The notes: generated by a model from the letters alone, not told the origin. A stretch of 64,000 bases of DNA from Akkermansiaceae bacterium (GCA_024233135.1 JACKPZ010000008.1:114891-178890), one strand, 5' to 3'. Counted from the first letter of the stretch, positions 7,409-16,990 are shown. Numbers and translations: made by a program.

Positions 7409-8350
7409 GTGAGTTGGGATTTCAAGAGCGTGGCGGTCGTCGGCTCCGGGGCGATCGGGTTGTATTATGGCGGGCGGTTGGCGGCCGCCGGAGAGGATGT
7501 GCGGTTTCTTCTGCGGTCCGACCACGACGCGTTGATGCGCGACGGCCTGCGGGTGGAAAGCGTGCACGGCAACTTTGAGGTCAGGCCGTTTCCGGGTTTC
7601 CGATCGACCGCCGGGATCGGCCCGGTGGATCTGGTGATCGTTGCGTGGAAAACGACAGCGAACGAGCATCTCGCGGACGTGCTGCCGCCCTTGCTGCATG
7701 AGAAGACGCAGGTGATCACGCTGCAGAACGGCTTGGGAAACTGCGAGCGGATTTCCGCGCTGGTTGGCGCGGATCGTGTTCTGGGTGGCTTGTGTTTCGT
7801 ATGTTCCAACCGCGTCGGTCACGGACTGGTCCGCCACACGGCGGGCGGCAAGGTGGCCATCGGAGAATACCGGCCGGGGATTCCGGGCCGGGCCGAGGAA
7901 ATCGCGCGTCGTTTCAAAGCGGCGAACATTCCCGCCGGTGCGGTGGGGAACCTCGCGAAAGCGCAATGGGAGAAACTCGTCTGGAACATCCCGTTCAACG
8001 GCCTTTCGGTGGCGGAGGGCGGCGTGAGCACCGAAGCCTTGCTCGCGCGGCCGGAGATCGAGGAGGAAATCCGCCACTTGATGGGCGAGGTGATCGGCGC
8101 GGCGAACGCGCTCGGCCTGCCGTTGGAAAAAAGCCTCATCGATTTCAACATCGACCGCACCCGGCCGATGGGACCGTACCGGACGTCGAGCATGATCGAC
8201 TTCGTCGAAGGGCGGGAGGTCGAGGTGGGGCCGATCTGGCGGGAACCGCTGAGCCGCGCGGCGGACGCCGGGTATCCGATGCCGCACCTCGGGAGCTTGC
8301 TCGGGCGGATCGAACAACGGCTCGCCGAGCGCCCGGGGACTCCCTCGTGA
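7409..8350 (+). CDS. Ketopantoate reductase (ApbA/PanE)-family oxidoreductase
   Basis: 313 residues from a GTG at 7409. The N-terminal Rossmann motif VAVVGSGAIGLYYGGRLAAA (about 7-26), VIVAWKTTANEHL, VITLQNGLGN (about 98-107) and the C-terminal KLVWNIPFNGLS and DFVEGREVEVG blocks place it in the 2-dehydropantoate 2-reductase family. It lies 50 bp after the aldolase on the same strand and may belong to the operon. It could be a true PanE, or an NAD(P)H-dependent reductase that recycles cofactor, for example by reducing lactaldehyde or a keto acid. Sequence alone does not decide. Confidence 0.8.
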   Translation: MSWDFKSVAVVGSGAIGLYYGGRLAAAGEDVRFLLRSDHDALMRDGLRVESVHGNFEVRPFPGFRSTAGIGPVDLVIVAWKTTANEHLADVLPPLLHEKTQVITLQNGLGNCERISALVGADRVLGGLCFVCSNRVGHGLVRHTAGGKVAIGEYRPGIPGRAEEIARRFKAANIPAGAVGNLAKAQWEKLVWNIPFNGLSVAEGGVSTEALLARPEIEEEIRHLMGEVIGAANALGLPLEKSLIDFNIDRTRPMGPYRTSSMIDFVEGREVEVGPIWREPLSRAADAGYPMPHLGSLLGRIEQRLAERPGTPS

Positions 8351-8485
8351 GCTTCCGGAGATCCGCGCGAGTGAAACGAAACACGGGCGCGGTGGCGCTT
8401 CCCGCCGCGAAAAACCGCTGGCGGAGCGACCGTTCTTTTGGAACCTTCCCACGTCCGCGGCCGATGTCCCGGGCAAGTCCCGTCC

Positions 8486-11140
8486 ATGCCTGAACCCACG
8501 CCACCGAGCCGAACCGAGATTCCGGAGTCGCTTCACCAGCAGCTCCGGGTTTTTCGTGCGCACCTGTGGCGGGTGAAGGCGGTCGAGGCGGTGGCCGCCG
8601 GATGCATCGGATTGCTCGTTTCCTTCCTGCTCGTCTACGGTCTCGAACGCGTGTGGCAGACGCCGGGCTGGCTGCGGCTGGTGGTCCTGTTGGCGGGCGT
8701 CTCGTTGTTCGCCGGGTTCGCGCCGTATTGGATTCATCGCTGGCTGTGGAAACAACGGCGCGAGGACCAGCTCGCGCGTTTGATCGCCCGGCGCTTCCCC
8801 GGTCTTGGCGACCGCCTGCTCGGCGTGATCGAGCTGCAGAATCAAGCCGGCAGCGAGGACACGCTTTCACCGCGTCTGAAGGAGGCCGCGATGGTAGCTG
8901 TGGCGGCGGAAACCGGACGCCGTGACCTGGCGGACGCCTTGCCGCCGAGAAAACACCGCAGTTGGTCGCTGGCCGCGATGGTGCTCGCCCTCGGCGCGGG
9001 CGCCGCGTTGACGCTCACGCCGCGGGCCGGCCTCAACACCCTTGAGCGCTGGCTGATGCCCCTGGCGGACACCGAACGCTATACCTTCACCCGCCTCGAC
9101 AATCCGCCGAAGCACGTTTCCGTGGCCTTCGGCGAGGCCTTCGATCTCACGCTGCGGCTGGCGAAAGACTCCGAGCAACACCCCGCCCACGCGGTGGGCC
9201 GCTACGGCCACCAGCCGGAGGTCGGAACCAAACTTGCTGGAAACGGCTACACCTTCACGTTTCCCGGACAGCAGGACCCGGGCGTGATCGTCTTCCGCAT
9301 CGGCGACCTGAGGCACGAGGTCCGCGTCGATCCGGTGCCGCGCCCATCGGTCACCGATGTGGCAGCCGTTGTTTCCCCGCCGGAATACCTCGGCATCGAG
9401 GAACACCGGGTCGATCTCAAGACCGGCGTGCTGAGCGTGGTGGAGGGCAGCAAGGTGCGCGTCGAGATCACCATGAACCGCCCGCTCGCCGAAGCGGAAT
9501 ACGGTCCGACACGGCCCGCCGCCACCGGGATTCCCGTGGCGAACGCCGATGTTCTCACGCCGCAGTCCGGTGCGATGGATCTTTCCGGCAATCTGGCCGC
9601 CACACCGGCGCTTGGGGTCGGCCGCCAGCCGTTTGAAATCCCGATCACCTGGCGCGACCGCCTCGGGCTGCTCGGCGAGCCGGATTTCCGCGTGCGGGTG
9701 GATGCGATGCCGGACTCGCCGCCCACGTGTTATCTCCAGGGCATCGACCGGCAACTGGTGATGCTGCCGGAGGAATCGATCGAGTTCGAGGTGCTCGCGG
9801 AGGATGATTTCGGGGTGAAAACCACGGGCATCGAGTGGGTCGGGCAGTTCACCCGCCCGACGGACGAGACGCCGGCGAAAGGCGAGCTGCCGCTGGCCGA
9901 TGGCGGCCCCGAGCAGGCGCGGATGCTCGCCAACGCGATCTTTTCCCCGCTGGCCTTCGACATCGCTCCTCAGAAGGTCCTTCTGCGCGCCTACACCGAG
10001 GATTATTTCCCCGGACGCGGCCGGGTGTATTCCGAGCCGGTCGTCGTCTATGTGCTCACCCGGGACGAACACGCCGCGTTGCTCAAGAGCCGCTTCGACC
10101 GGCAGATCACCGAGCTCGAAGACCTCGCCCGCCGCGAACTCGGACTGCTGGAGGAAAACCAGAGGCTCGAACGCCTCGACGGCGAACAACTCCAGAACGA
10201 CGAAAACCGCGAGCGCCTCGACAACCAGCAGCGCGAGGAATCCGAGACCGGACGCCGCATGGAGGACCTCACGCGCAAGATGGAGGACCTTCTCCAGGAC
10301 GCCGCGCGCAATGGCGAGATCGACAAGAACACGCTCAAGAAGATGGCCGAGTCGCTCCAGTCGATGCACGAGATGAGCGAGCAGGATGTCCCGAAGGTGG
10401 AGCAGGACCTCGCCGAGGCGAACGATCCGTCGAACACGCCGGAAAACTCCGAGAAGCAGCTCGATGAAGCCGTCGAGAAACAACAGGAGCTCGTAGAGAA
10501 GATGCGCGAGGCCATCGAGAAGGCGAACGAAGCGAACCGCCGCATGGAAGCCGGCACCTTCGTGAACCGCCTCAAGAAAGCGGCGGGCGAGCAGAAGGGC
10601 ATCGTCGCGTCGCTGATGGACTCGTTCAACTCGCCGGACCCCGAAGACTCCATCCTCGGCGAGAATATGTCGGACCTCGATCCATCCGATATCACCCATC
10701 TCAACGGCAACATCCGGCAGCAGTCCGACACCGCGTCCGACGTCCGCTGGATCCAGGAGGACCTCGCGCACTTCTTCGCTCGTACCCAAAAGGAGGACTT
10801 CCAGGAAATCTACGAGGAGATGCGCGATTCGGGCATCGACATCGGGCTCGACACCATCCGCACATGGCTGGCGGAGAACTCGTCGTTCAAGGCCGCCGAG
10901 GAATCGAAGAAGTGGGGCGACCAGCTCGCCGAGTGGGCCGGCAAACTCGAAAAAGCGAACGAAGAACAAAACGGCGGCGGTGGCGGCGGCGGCGCGCCGA
11001 ACTCCGAGGATCAGGACTTCGAATTCATGCTGCGCGTCATGAAGATGGTGCAGAAGGAACTCGACCTCCGCTCGCGCACGCGGGCCGCGGAGATGTTCCG
11101 CCGGGGCGCCCAAGATCCGAACATCCCCTCCGAGCCATGA
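8486..11140 (+). CDS. Large membrane coiled-coil protein (DUF4175-like), first gene of envelope operon
   Basis: 884 residues from the ATG at 8486; an in-frame ATG at 8438 would add 16 unlikely residues. Two membrane helices lie near 32-53 and 62-82 and a third near 155-175. Then comes a periplasmic beta-rich region (about 200-500) and a long charged coiled coil (about 530-720, with repeats such as RKMEDLLQDAARNGEIDKNT). The end has a Gly-rich run before EDQDFEFMLRVMKMVQKELD. The layout resembles DUF4175-like proteins that sit beside MoxR/DUF58/VWA clusters in this phylum. No enzymatic motif is visible. It overlaps the next gene by ATGA and so starts a coupled operon. Confidence 0.75.
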   Translation: MPEPTPPSRTEIPESLHQQLRVFRAHLWRVKAVEAVAAGCIGLLVSFLLVYGLERVWQTPGWLRLVVLLAGVSLFAGFAPYWIHRWLWKQRREDQLARLIARRFPGLGDRLLGVIELQNQAGSEDTLSPRLKEAAMVAVAAETGRRDLADALPPRKHRSWSLAAMVLALGAGAALTLTPRAGLNTLERWLMPLADTERYTFTRLDNPPKHVSVAFGEAFDLTLRLAKDSEQHPAHAVGRYGHQPEVGTKLAGNGYTFTFPGQQDPGVIVFRIGDLRHEVRVDPVPRPSVTDVAAVVSPPEYLGIEEHRVDLKTGVLSVVEGSKVRVEITMNRPLAEAEYGPTRPAATGIPVANADVLTPQSGAMDLSGNLAATPALGVGRQPFEIPITWRDRLGLLGEPDFRVRVDAMPDSPPTCYLQGIDRQLVMLPEESIEFEVLAEDDFGVKTTGIEWVGQFTRPTDETPAKGELPLADGGPEQARMLANAIFSPLAFDIAPQKVLLRAYTEDYFPGRGRVYSEPVVVYVLTRDEHAALLKSRFDRQITELEDLARRELGLLEENQRLERLDGEQLQNDENRERLDNQQREESETGRRMEDLTRKMEDLLQDAARNGEIDKNTLKKMAESLQSMHEMSEQDVPKVEQDLAEANDPSNTPENSEKQLDEAVEKQQELVEKMREAIEKANEANRRMEAGTFVNRLKKAAGEQKGIVASLMDSFNSPDPEDSILGENMSDLDPSDITHLNGNIRQQSDTASDVRWIQEDLAHFFARTQKEDFQEIYEEMRDSGIDIGLDTIRTWLAENSSFKAAEESKKWGDQLAEWAGKLEKANEEQNGGGGGGGAPNSEDQDFEFMLRVMKMVQKELDLRSRTRAAEMFRRGAQDPNIPSEP

Positions 11141-11763
11141 AACAAGCGATCGTCATTTCCTGCTGCCTTTCCTTCGCGGCGATGCCGGCGTTCCCGCAGG
11201 ACGAAGCCGACGGCAAGGACGCCCTCGCCGAACATCAGGAGCGCTCCGTCGAGCTCGCCGAGGCCCAGGACGAACTTTCCGCGGACGTCCAGCAGCTCAT
11301 CATCGAGCAAACCGCCGCCAAGGTCATCGAGCTGCTCGAAGAGGTCGAGGACATCATGGACGAAACCACCGAGCGGCTGGATGAATCGGACACCGGCGGC
11401 GAGACGATCGCCGCGCAGACCGAGATCATCGAGAAAATCCACGAAGCCGCCAAGGAGCGCCAGTCGCAGGGCGGCTCCAGCTCCGGCAGCGCGATGATGG
11501 ACATGATGGAGCGCATGATGGGCAAACAATCCGAAGGCGACAAACCGGGCGAAGAGAAGGGCGAAAAGCCTTCCGACAAGGGCGGCAGCGGCGTGACCGG
11601 AGACTCGGATGCAGCCAACGAGGCGGTGGACGGGGCCGCGGGAGGAAAATCCGAGGAACGCCGGGTCCCCAAGGCCGCCGGCAGCGCCGGAGCCGAGATG
11701 CCCGAGGAATTCCGCAAGGCCTTCGACGCCTACAACCGGGGGCTGGAATCGAAGTTGAAATGA
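11137..11763 (+). CDS. Small secreted coiled-coil protein
   Basis: 208 residues starting at the ATG that overlaps the previous stop (ATGA). MKQAIVISCCLSFAAMPAFPQ is a signal peptide, with a cysteine pair inside the hydrophobic part. The rest is charged and helical (about 28-125), with a Ser/Gly/Met-rich turn and a Lys/Glu/Gly-rich disordered segment, and ends EEFRKAFDAYNRGLESKLK. I know no family for it. The helical, acidic character matches the coiled coil of the protein just upstream, so they may pair in the periplasm. The start was chosen for the signal peptide and coupling. Confidence 0.72.
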   Translation: MKQAIVISCCLSFAAMPAFPQDEADGKDALAEHQERSVELAEAQDELSADVQQLIIEQTAAKVIELLEEVEDIMDETTERLDESDTGGETIAAQTEIIEKIHEAAKERQSQGGSSSGSAMMDMMERMMGKQSEGDKPGEEKGEKPSDKGGSGVTGDSDAANEAVDGAAGGKSEERRVPKAAGSAGAEMPEEFRKAFDAYNRGLESKLK

Positions 11764-12770
11764 GAAGTTTCCGTCACCATACGGCATGCATCGCCCTGTT
11801 CGGCGCCATGGCCGCGGCGTTTCCGCCGGCCGCCACCGCGCAGATCCTTCCGACGCGCCAGGACGACACCATCCCGCCGCAGGCGGAGCTGGTGTATGAA
11901 AAGGGCCTGCAGTTTCTCTCACGTGCCCAGAACGAGGACGGCACATGGGACGACAGCGTCGGCTCGGAGCCCGGTGTGGTGGGCCTCTGCGTCGCCGCCT
12001 TCCTCGCGCATGGCGAGGACCCCGTGAACGGCGCCTACGCGAAAAACATCCGCGCGGGCATCGATTTCATCCTCTCCCGCCAGAACGAGGACAACGGCTA
12101 CATCGGCAACAGCATGTACAACCATGCCTTCGCCGCCAAGGCGCTCGCCGAGTCGTACGGCGTGGTCGACAATCCGGAGATCGCTCCGGCGCTCAAGAAG
12201 GCGATCGAATTGATCCTAACGGCCCAGAAGAAGAACCGCTTCGGCGCTTGGCGTTACACCCCGGACAGCCGCGACGCGGACACCACCGTCACCGGCTGCC
12301 AGCTCGTCACCTTGTTCGCCGCGCGCAACGCGGGCATCGGCGTGCCGGACGAGGCGATCCGCAAGGGGCTCGCCTATCTGAACCACAACCGCGGCTCCGA
12401 AGGCTCCTATGGATACACCTCCGCGTCCGGTGGAAAGCCGACGCTCACCGCCATCGGCGTGTTGTGCCTGTCGCTCGCGAAAGAGCGCGATTCGAAGGGC
12501 TTCCGGGCGAGCGTCGATTACCTGAAGAACAATCTCGACTACCGGGAGCGCTACTACCCGTACTATTTCGAATACTACATGTCGCAGGCCCTGTTCCACG
12601 CCGATGAAGAGGTGTGGCGTGATTGGAACGCCCGCAACATCCGCTACCTCGCCACGATCCAGTCTCCCGACGGATCGTTTCCCGGAAACCAAGGCCCTTC
12701 CTTCAACACCGCGGGAGCCCTGCTCTCCCTCGCGTTGAACTACCGCTTCCTTCCGATCTACGAGAAATGA
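11760..12770 (+). CDS. Secreted prenyltransferase/squalene-oxidase-repeat protein
   Basis: 336 residues with a signal peptide (cleavage near ATAQ, residue 30). The alpha/alpha toroid repeats of the prenyltransferase and squalene cyclase fold are clear: GLQFLSRAQNEDGTWDDSVG, AGIDFILSRQNEDNGYIGNS, AIELILTAQKKNRFGAWRYT, GLAYLNHNRGSEGSYGYTSA and YLATIQSPDGSFPGNQG. The acidic cyclase motif (DxDD) is absent, so cyclisation is unlikely. It is probably a structural or binding protein in the envelope. It is coupled on both sides by ATGA overlaps. Confidence 0.85.
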   Translation: MRSFRHHTACIALFGAMAAAFPPAATAQILPTRQDDTIPPQAELVYEKGLQFLSRAQNEDGTWDDSVGSEPGVVGLCVAAFLAHGEDPVNGAYAKNIRAGIDFILSRQNEDNGYIGNSMYNHAFAAKALAESYGVVDNPEIAPALKKAIELILTAQKKNRFGAWRYTPDSRDADTTVTGCQLVTLFAARNAGIGVPDEAIRKGLAYLNHNRGSEGSYGYTSASGGKPTLTAIGVLCLSLAKERDSKGFRASVDYLKNNLDYRERYYPYYFEYYMSQALFHADEEVWRDWNARNIRYLATIQSPDGSFPGNQGPSFNTAGALLSLALNYRFLPIYEK

Positions 12771-14275
12771 CCCGACTCCGCCCGCTTCTTCTCGCCCTGC
12801 CGCTCGCCACGGCGCATGCCGCGGAAACCCGGCACGACCTGCTTCGTTTCACCAACGGCGACCAGCTCCACGGAACGTATCTCGGCATCAAACCGGGACC
12901 GGTGATGTCGTGGATGCGCGAGGACGTCGGCGGCCCCGTCGAGTTCAAGACCACCCAGCTGCGCCACGTCGTGCTCCATGGCGGCCGCCCGGACAAGGTG
13001 CTGCCGCTCCTGTCCCACGTCAGCCTCGCCAATGGCGACCGCATCCCCGGCACCATCACCGGTCTCGCCGATGACACGCTCACGCTCGACTCGCCCTTCG
13101 CGGGCAGCCTGCGGATCCCCTGCCGGCAGATCTCGATGATCTCGCCCAATCCCCTTGGCGGACGCGTCTTCTATCACGGCCCGTTCAGCGAAGATGAATG
13201 GATCAACGTCGATCCCGCGCATCCCGATGGCCTCGGCCCCGCCGCGGACGACGACAAGGAAGATGCGGAAAACGAGGACGAGGCCGGACGCTGGGAGTTT
13301 TCCGGCTCCTCGTGGTATTGGCGGGAGAAATCCGGAGGCACCGCGCTCATCCGCAAGGATGGCATGCCGGACCGCGCGATGCTGCGCTTCGAGCTCGCCT
13401 GGAAAAGCCGGATGGCGCTGGCCATCGGTTTTCACGCGGACTTCAAGCGCCCCGTGCTCGAGGCGGACGGCGATGAGAAACCCGAGCCGCCGCGTTTTTC
13501 GCCCGGTGACACCAGCGCGCTGCCGTGGATCTTCGGCAACGCCTACGTGCTCCAGCTCAACTCGAACTACCTGAGGCTGACCCGCTCGTTCGTCGACGAG
13601 GACGGCAGACCTTCGGTCGACCCGAACCGTTCGAACCTCAACCAGCTCCGCCTCGGCGACAGCGGCAAGGTCGTCGTCGAGTTGCGCGCCAGCCGCGACA
13701 GCGGGCGGATCTCGTTGTTTGTCGATGACGAGTTCGTCGCCCAGTGGAGCGAGGGCGACGAGTTCGCTCCCGGTGAAGGCAAATACGTCGGCAAGGGCGC
13801 GGGCTTCGGTTTCCTTCCCCAGATGGACGACTGCCCGGTCCGGATCTCCGACATCATCACCACCGAGTGGAACGGCATGCCGGACTCCGCCCGCAGCATG
13901 CAGCTCGAAGACCAGGACATCGTCCTCATGGCGAACGGAACCGACCGCTTCGCCGGCCGTGTCGAGGGCATCGATGGCGGATTGATCGACTTCGAAACGA
14001 AACACGGCTCCTTCCGCCTGCCCGTCGAGGAAGTGGCCGAGATCCGCCTTGCCAGCAACGACGTCGCCGAGCCGAGCGAAGCCCCCGCTGACGCCGTGCT
14101 CGTCCGCTACAGCCCGATCGGCGCGATCTCCGGCCTCCCTGTCGGGGGGGACGGGGATACCCTCCGGCTGTCCCATCCGGTGGCCGGGGAGATCGATCTC
14201 TCGCTGGAGTCCGCCGTGATGCTCGAGTTCCACCCCTCCAACCGAATCATCGACGACTGGGATGCGGATTTCTAA
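12767..14275 (+). CDS. Secreted beta-rich protein with NGD repeats and LamG-like domain, paralogue 1
   Basis: 502 residues from the ATG at 12767 (ATGA overlap; the open frame to 12623 is not protein-like). A short signal peptide (LLLALPLATAHA) is followed by small repeats of the form NGDxxxGTxxGxxxxxLxLxSP: FTNGDQLHGTYLGI and LANGDRIPGTITGLADDTLT. A concanavalin/LamG-like region (about 170-370) has YVLQLNSNYLRL and ISLFVDDEFVAQW. More strand repeats (LMANGTDRFAGRVEGI) end the protein. The two following genes have the same plan. Function is unknown; it is probably periplasmic or outer surface. Confidence 0.75.
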   Translation: MTRLRPLLLALPLATAHAAETRHDLLRFTNGDQLHGTYLGIKPGPVMSWMREDVGGPVEFKTTQLRHVVLHGGRPDKVLPLLSHVSLANGDRIPGTITGLADDTLTLDSPFAGSLRIPCRQISMISPNPLGGRVFYHGPFSEDEWINVDPAHPDGLGPAADDDKEDAENEDEAGRWEFSGSSWYWREKSGGTALIRKDGMPDRAMLRFELAWKSRMALAIGFHADFKRPVLEADGDEKPEPPRFSPGDTSALPWIFGNAYVLQLNSNYLRLTRSFVDEDGRPSVDPNRSNLNQLRLGDSGKVVVELRASRDSGRISLFVDDEFVAQWSEGDEFAPGEGKYVGKGAGFGFLPQMDDCPVRISDIITTEWNGMPDSARSMQLEDQDIVLMANGTDRFAGRVEGIDGGLIDFETKHGSFRLPVEEVAEIRLASNDVAEPSEAPADAVLVRYSPIGAISGLPVGGDGDTLRLSHPVAGEIDLSLESAVMLEFHPSNRIIDDWDADF

Positions 14276-15608
14276 CATTGCCATCCTCGGGATCCTGCTT
14301 CCGGCGCTGCCGGCACCGGCGGATGACATCCTGTTGTCCGGCGCCGGAAACCGGCTCACCGGCGAGGTCCGTTCGATCGAGCCGTCCGGCATCGTGGAGC
14401 TCGCGAGCCCTCTGACGACCGAGCCGCTCCGTCTCACCGGCGGGTCCGTCCGCAAGGTCACCTTCACCGCGGCCGCTCCCGGACGCAGCACGCCGGAGGG
14501 ATCGCTCGAGCTGTCCAATGGCGACCGTCTGCCGGTGCGCCAGGTGCGCATGTCGGGCGACGTGCTCCAGGTCGATTCGCCGGACCTCGGGAAAATCGAC
14601 ATCCCGCGTGACGCCGCGCACACCCTGCAGGTCGGCATCGAAGGGCTCAACAAGGTCTATCAGGGGCCGAAGAGCCTGCGCGAGTGGACCAGCGGCGGCG
14701 ACGATCCGAAGAACTGGTTGTTTCGCGACGGAACGCTGCGGGCGGAAGGGACCGCGCGCGCGTCCGCCGGTCTGGACCTGCCCCGGTCGTTCGTTCTGAA
14801 GTTCACGCTGAGCTGGGACAATCTCCCGAACGTCCGCGTCTGGTTCGCCGACTCCGAAAACAGCGTGGAAGAGGCGCGGGACCGCTATCTCCTCCAGTTC
14901 AACCGTGCCGGCATGGAGTTGAAACGGGAGTCGTCCGAGGGCCGCCACCCGGTGCCCATCGCCGTGCTCAACCGGACGCCGGACCTTTATCCGGACCGGC
15001 GGCTGGAAGTGGAGATCGCCGTGGACCGCAACACGTCCCGCATCCATTTGTTTCTCAATGGCGAGCCGGAGGGCACCTTCGAGGACCCCGTGACGCCCGT
15101 TCCCGCGGGCGGGGTGGTCCGCTTCGAGTGCAACACCTCCCGCGGCCAGACGCAGGAGATCCACCGGATCGAGGTCTATCAGTTCGACGACTCGCGCCGT
15201 CGCCATCATTCCGAGGACCGGGGGGATCCGGAGACCGACAGCCTGATCAGCCGCGACGACGACCGTTGGGGCGGCCGCCTGATGGAGATCGCCAGCGGTC
15301 CGGGCGGTGCGGTGTTCCGTTTCAAAAGCGACTTTCAGGAGAAGCCCCTCGAGCTTCCCGAAGAGGAGGTTTCCACGATCTTCTTCGCGCGGAAGGAAGG
15401 GGAGAAACCCGCGGAGGAGGCATCCCCGTTCGTGTTGAAGCTGCGCGACAACGGCTCGCTGCGGGTGAAGTCCTGTCGTTTCGCCGAAGGCCGTGTCGAT
15501 GCCGAGCACCCCTTGCTCGGACCCATCCGCTTCGCCGGCGGTGCCGTGACCGAAATGGAATGGGTGGGGGATTCCGAGCGGGATGAAAAGGAAGGAGGTT
15601 CGGAATGA
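14262..15608 (+). CDS. Secreted beta-rich protein, paralogue 2
   Basis: 448 residues. A signal peptide (AILGILLPALPAPAD) is followed by the same plan as its neighbours: strand repeats (LLSGAGNRLTGEVRSIEPSG, LELSNGDRLPVRQVRMSGD), a LamG-like middle (FVLKFTLSWDNLPNVRVWF, RIHLFLNGEPEGTF) and further strand repeats at the end. It overlaps the upstream gene by 14 bp and the downstream gene by 4 bp. Sequence similarity to its neighbours is modest, so the duplication is old. No catalytic residues can be named. Confidence 0.75.
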   Translation: MRISNIAILGILLPALPAPADDILLSGAGNRLTGEVRSIEPSGIVELASPLTTEPLRLTGGSVRKVTFTAAAPGRSTPEGSLELSNGDRLPVRQVRMSGDVLQVDSPDLGKIDIPRDAAHTLQVGIEGLNKVYQGPKSLREWTSGGDDPKNWLFRDGTLRAEGTARASAGLDLPRSFVLKFTLSWDNLPNVRVWFADSENSVEEARDRYLLQFNRAGMELKRESSEGRHPVPIAVLNRTPDLYPDRRLEVEIAVDRNTSRIHLFLNGEPEGTFEDPVTPVPAGGVVRFECNTSRGQTQEIHRIEVYQFDDSRRRHHSEDRGDPETDSLISRDDDRWGGRLMEIASGPGGAVFRFKSDFQEKPLELPEEEVSTIFFARKEGEKPAEEASPFVLKLRDNGSLRVKSCRFAEGRVDAEHPLLGPIRFAGGAVTEMEWVGDSERDEKEGGSE

Positions 15609-16984
15609 AACGACTTTTCGCCATATGCCTCGCCGCCTCCGCCCTTGCTTCCGCCGGGGAGACCGAGGTCGATGCCGTCGTCCGCTTTGCCAACGAGGAT
15701 CGCATCGAAGGCACCATCGAGTCGCTCACGAAGGACAAGCTCACGCTGAGCTCGCCGATCCTCGAGAAACCCGCGCCCTTCCATCTCGACAAGGTGCTCG
15801 AGGTCGGCCTCGACGCCGTCTATCACGATGTCGATGCCAACCACGAGGCGGTCGTGACGCTCAACCTCGGCGATGTCATCCGTGGCCAGCTCGCCGAGGT
15901 GACGGACGAGTTCGTTTCGCTCGACACCTGGTATGCGGGCAGGCTCGACATCCGGCGTGGCATGGTCGCCAGCCTCGAGATCGAGCCGAAACGAGAAGAT
16001 CTCTATCACGGCCCGGAGTCCATTGACGACTGGGTGCGCTCCGGCGACGAGAACGCGTGGTCGTACCGGCGTCTCGCGCTGGTGGCCCGCGGCAAGGGCG
16101 GCATCGCGCTGCCGGATGTCCTGCCGGACCAGTGTTCCGTCACCTTCGACGCGGCTTGGAAAACGGACGCGCTCGGTCTGAAGATCTATCTGCTCTCCGA
16201 GGAGCCGGATTCGGAGAGTCCGGAGTCCGGGTATGAGGTCTCCATCCAGAGGCAGTCGGTGTATCTGCGGAACTGCAGCAAGCAACGGTATCTCGGAAGC
16301 GCCACCAACTCGGGCGACCTGCGGGAAAACACCCGGGCGCGGATCGAGCTGAGGGCCAGCTCGAAGAACGGAAGGGTGGTCATGCTCGTCAACGGCCGGG
16401 TCATCGAGACATGGACGGATCCCGATGTCGCGGATGGCGACTTCGGCGGCGCGCTGCACTTCGTTTCGCCAAACCCGGGAGCCATGCGCATCTCCAACAT
16501 CCGCGTCAGCCGCTGGAACGGTGTGGTCGATGAAACCGTGCCTCCGCGGGTGCCGGGACAGCGCTTCCGGATCGGCGGATTGCCGGACGATTTCTCGGAA
16601 GCCGAGGACGAGCCGAAGGATGACAAGCGGATGAAACTCGCCAACTCGGACTCGATCGACGGCGAGGTGAAATCGATCTCCGGTGGCGTCATCACCATCG
16701 AGACGAAACTTGGCGAGATCAAGGTGCCGGTTTCCCGCTTCCGGACGCTGGCGCTCAAGCCCGTCGAGTATGATGAGGCGATCCTCCGCAACGGCGACGT
16801 CCGGGCATGGTTTCCGGACCGGACTTCCATGGTGTTCCGGCTCGACTCGGTGGACGGCGGCAAGCTGATCGGATCGAGCCAGAATTTCGGCACGGCGGAG
16901 TTCGACATCCGCGCCTTCAGCCGCATCGAGTTCGAGATCCACAACGACGAATACGACAGTCTGCGCGGCGAGGAGGATTGGTGA
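15605..16984 (+). CDS. Secreted beta-rich protein, paralogue 3
   Basis: 459 residues, last gene of the six-gene operon. The signal peptide is MKRLFAICLAASALASAG. Strand repeats (VRFANEDRIEGTIESLTKDK, LNLGDVIRGQLAEVTDEFVS) precede a LamG-like region (CSVTFDAAWKTDALGLKIYL, GRVVMLVNGRVIETW). The end has LANSDSIDGEVKSISGGVIT and LRNGDVRAWFP repeats. Its stop is only 6 bp from the stop of a convergent gene, leaving no room for a separate terminator. Confidence 0.75.
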   Translation: MKRLFAICLAASALASAGETEVDAVVRFANEDRIEGTIESLTKDKLTLSSPILEKPAPFHLDKVLEVGLDAVYHDVDANHEAVVTLNLGDVIRGQLAEVTDEFVSLDTWYAGRLDIRRGMVASLEIEPKREDLYHGPESIDDWVRSGDENAWSYRRLALVARGKGGIALPDVLPDQCSVTFDAAWKTDALGLKIYLLSEEPDSESPESGYEVSIQRQSVYLRNCSKQRYLGSATNSGDLRENTRARIELRASSKNGRVVMLVNGRVIETWTDPDVADGDFGGALHFVSPNPGAMRISNIRVSRWNGVVDETVPPRVPGQRFRIGGLPDDFSEAEDEPKDDKRMKLANSDSIDGEVKSISGGVITIETKLGEIKVPVSRFRTLALKPVEYDEAILRNGDVRAWFPDRTSMVFRLDSVDGGKLIGSSQNFGTAEFDIRAFSRIEFEIHNDEYDSLRGEEDW

Positions 16985-16990
16985 CGGCGC

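Noticed and set aside
8438..8485. Earlier in-frame ATG for the large coiled-coil protein
   Set aside because: The added 16 residues (MEPSHVRGRCPGQVPS) look like translated spacer; the ATG at 8486 gives a more natural start.
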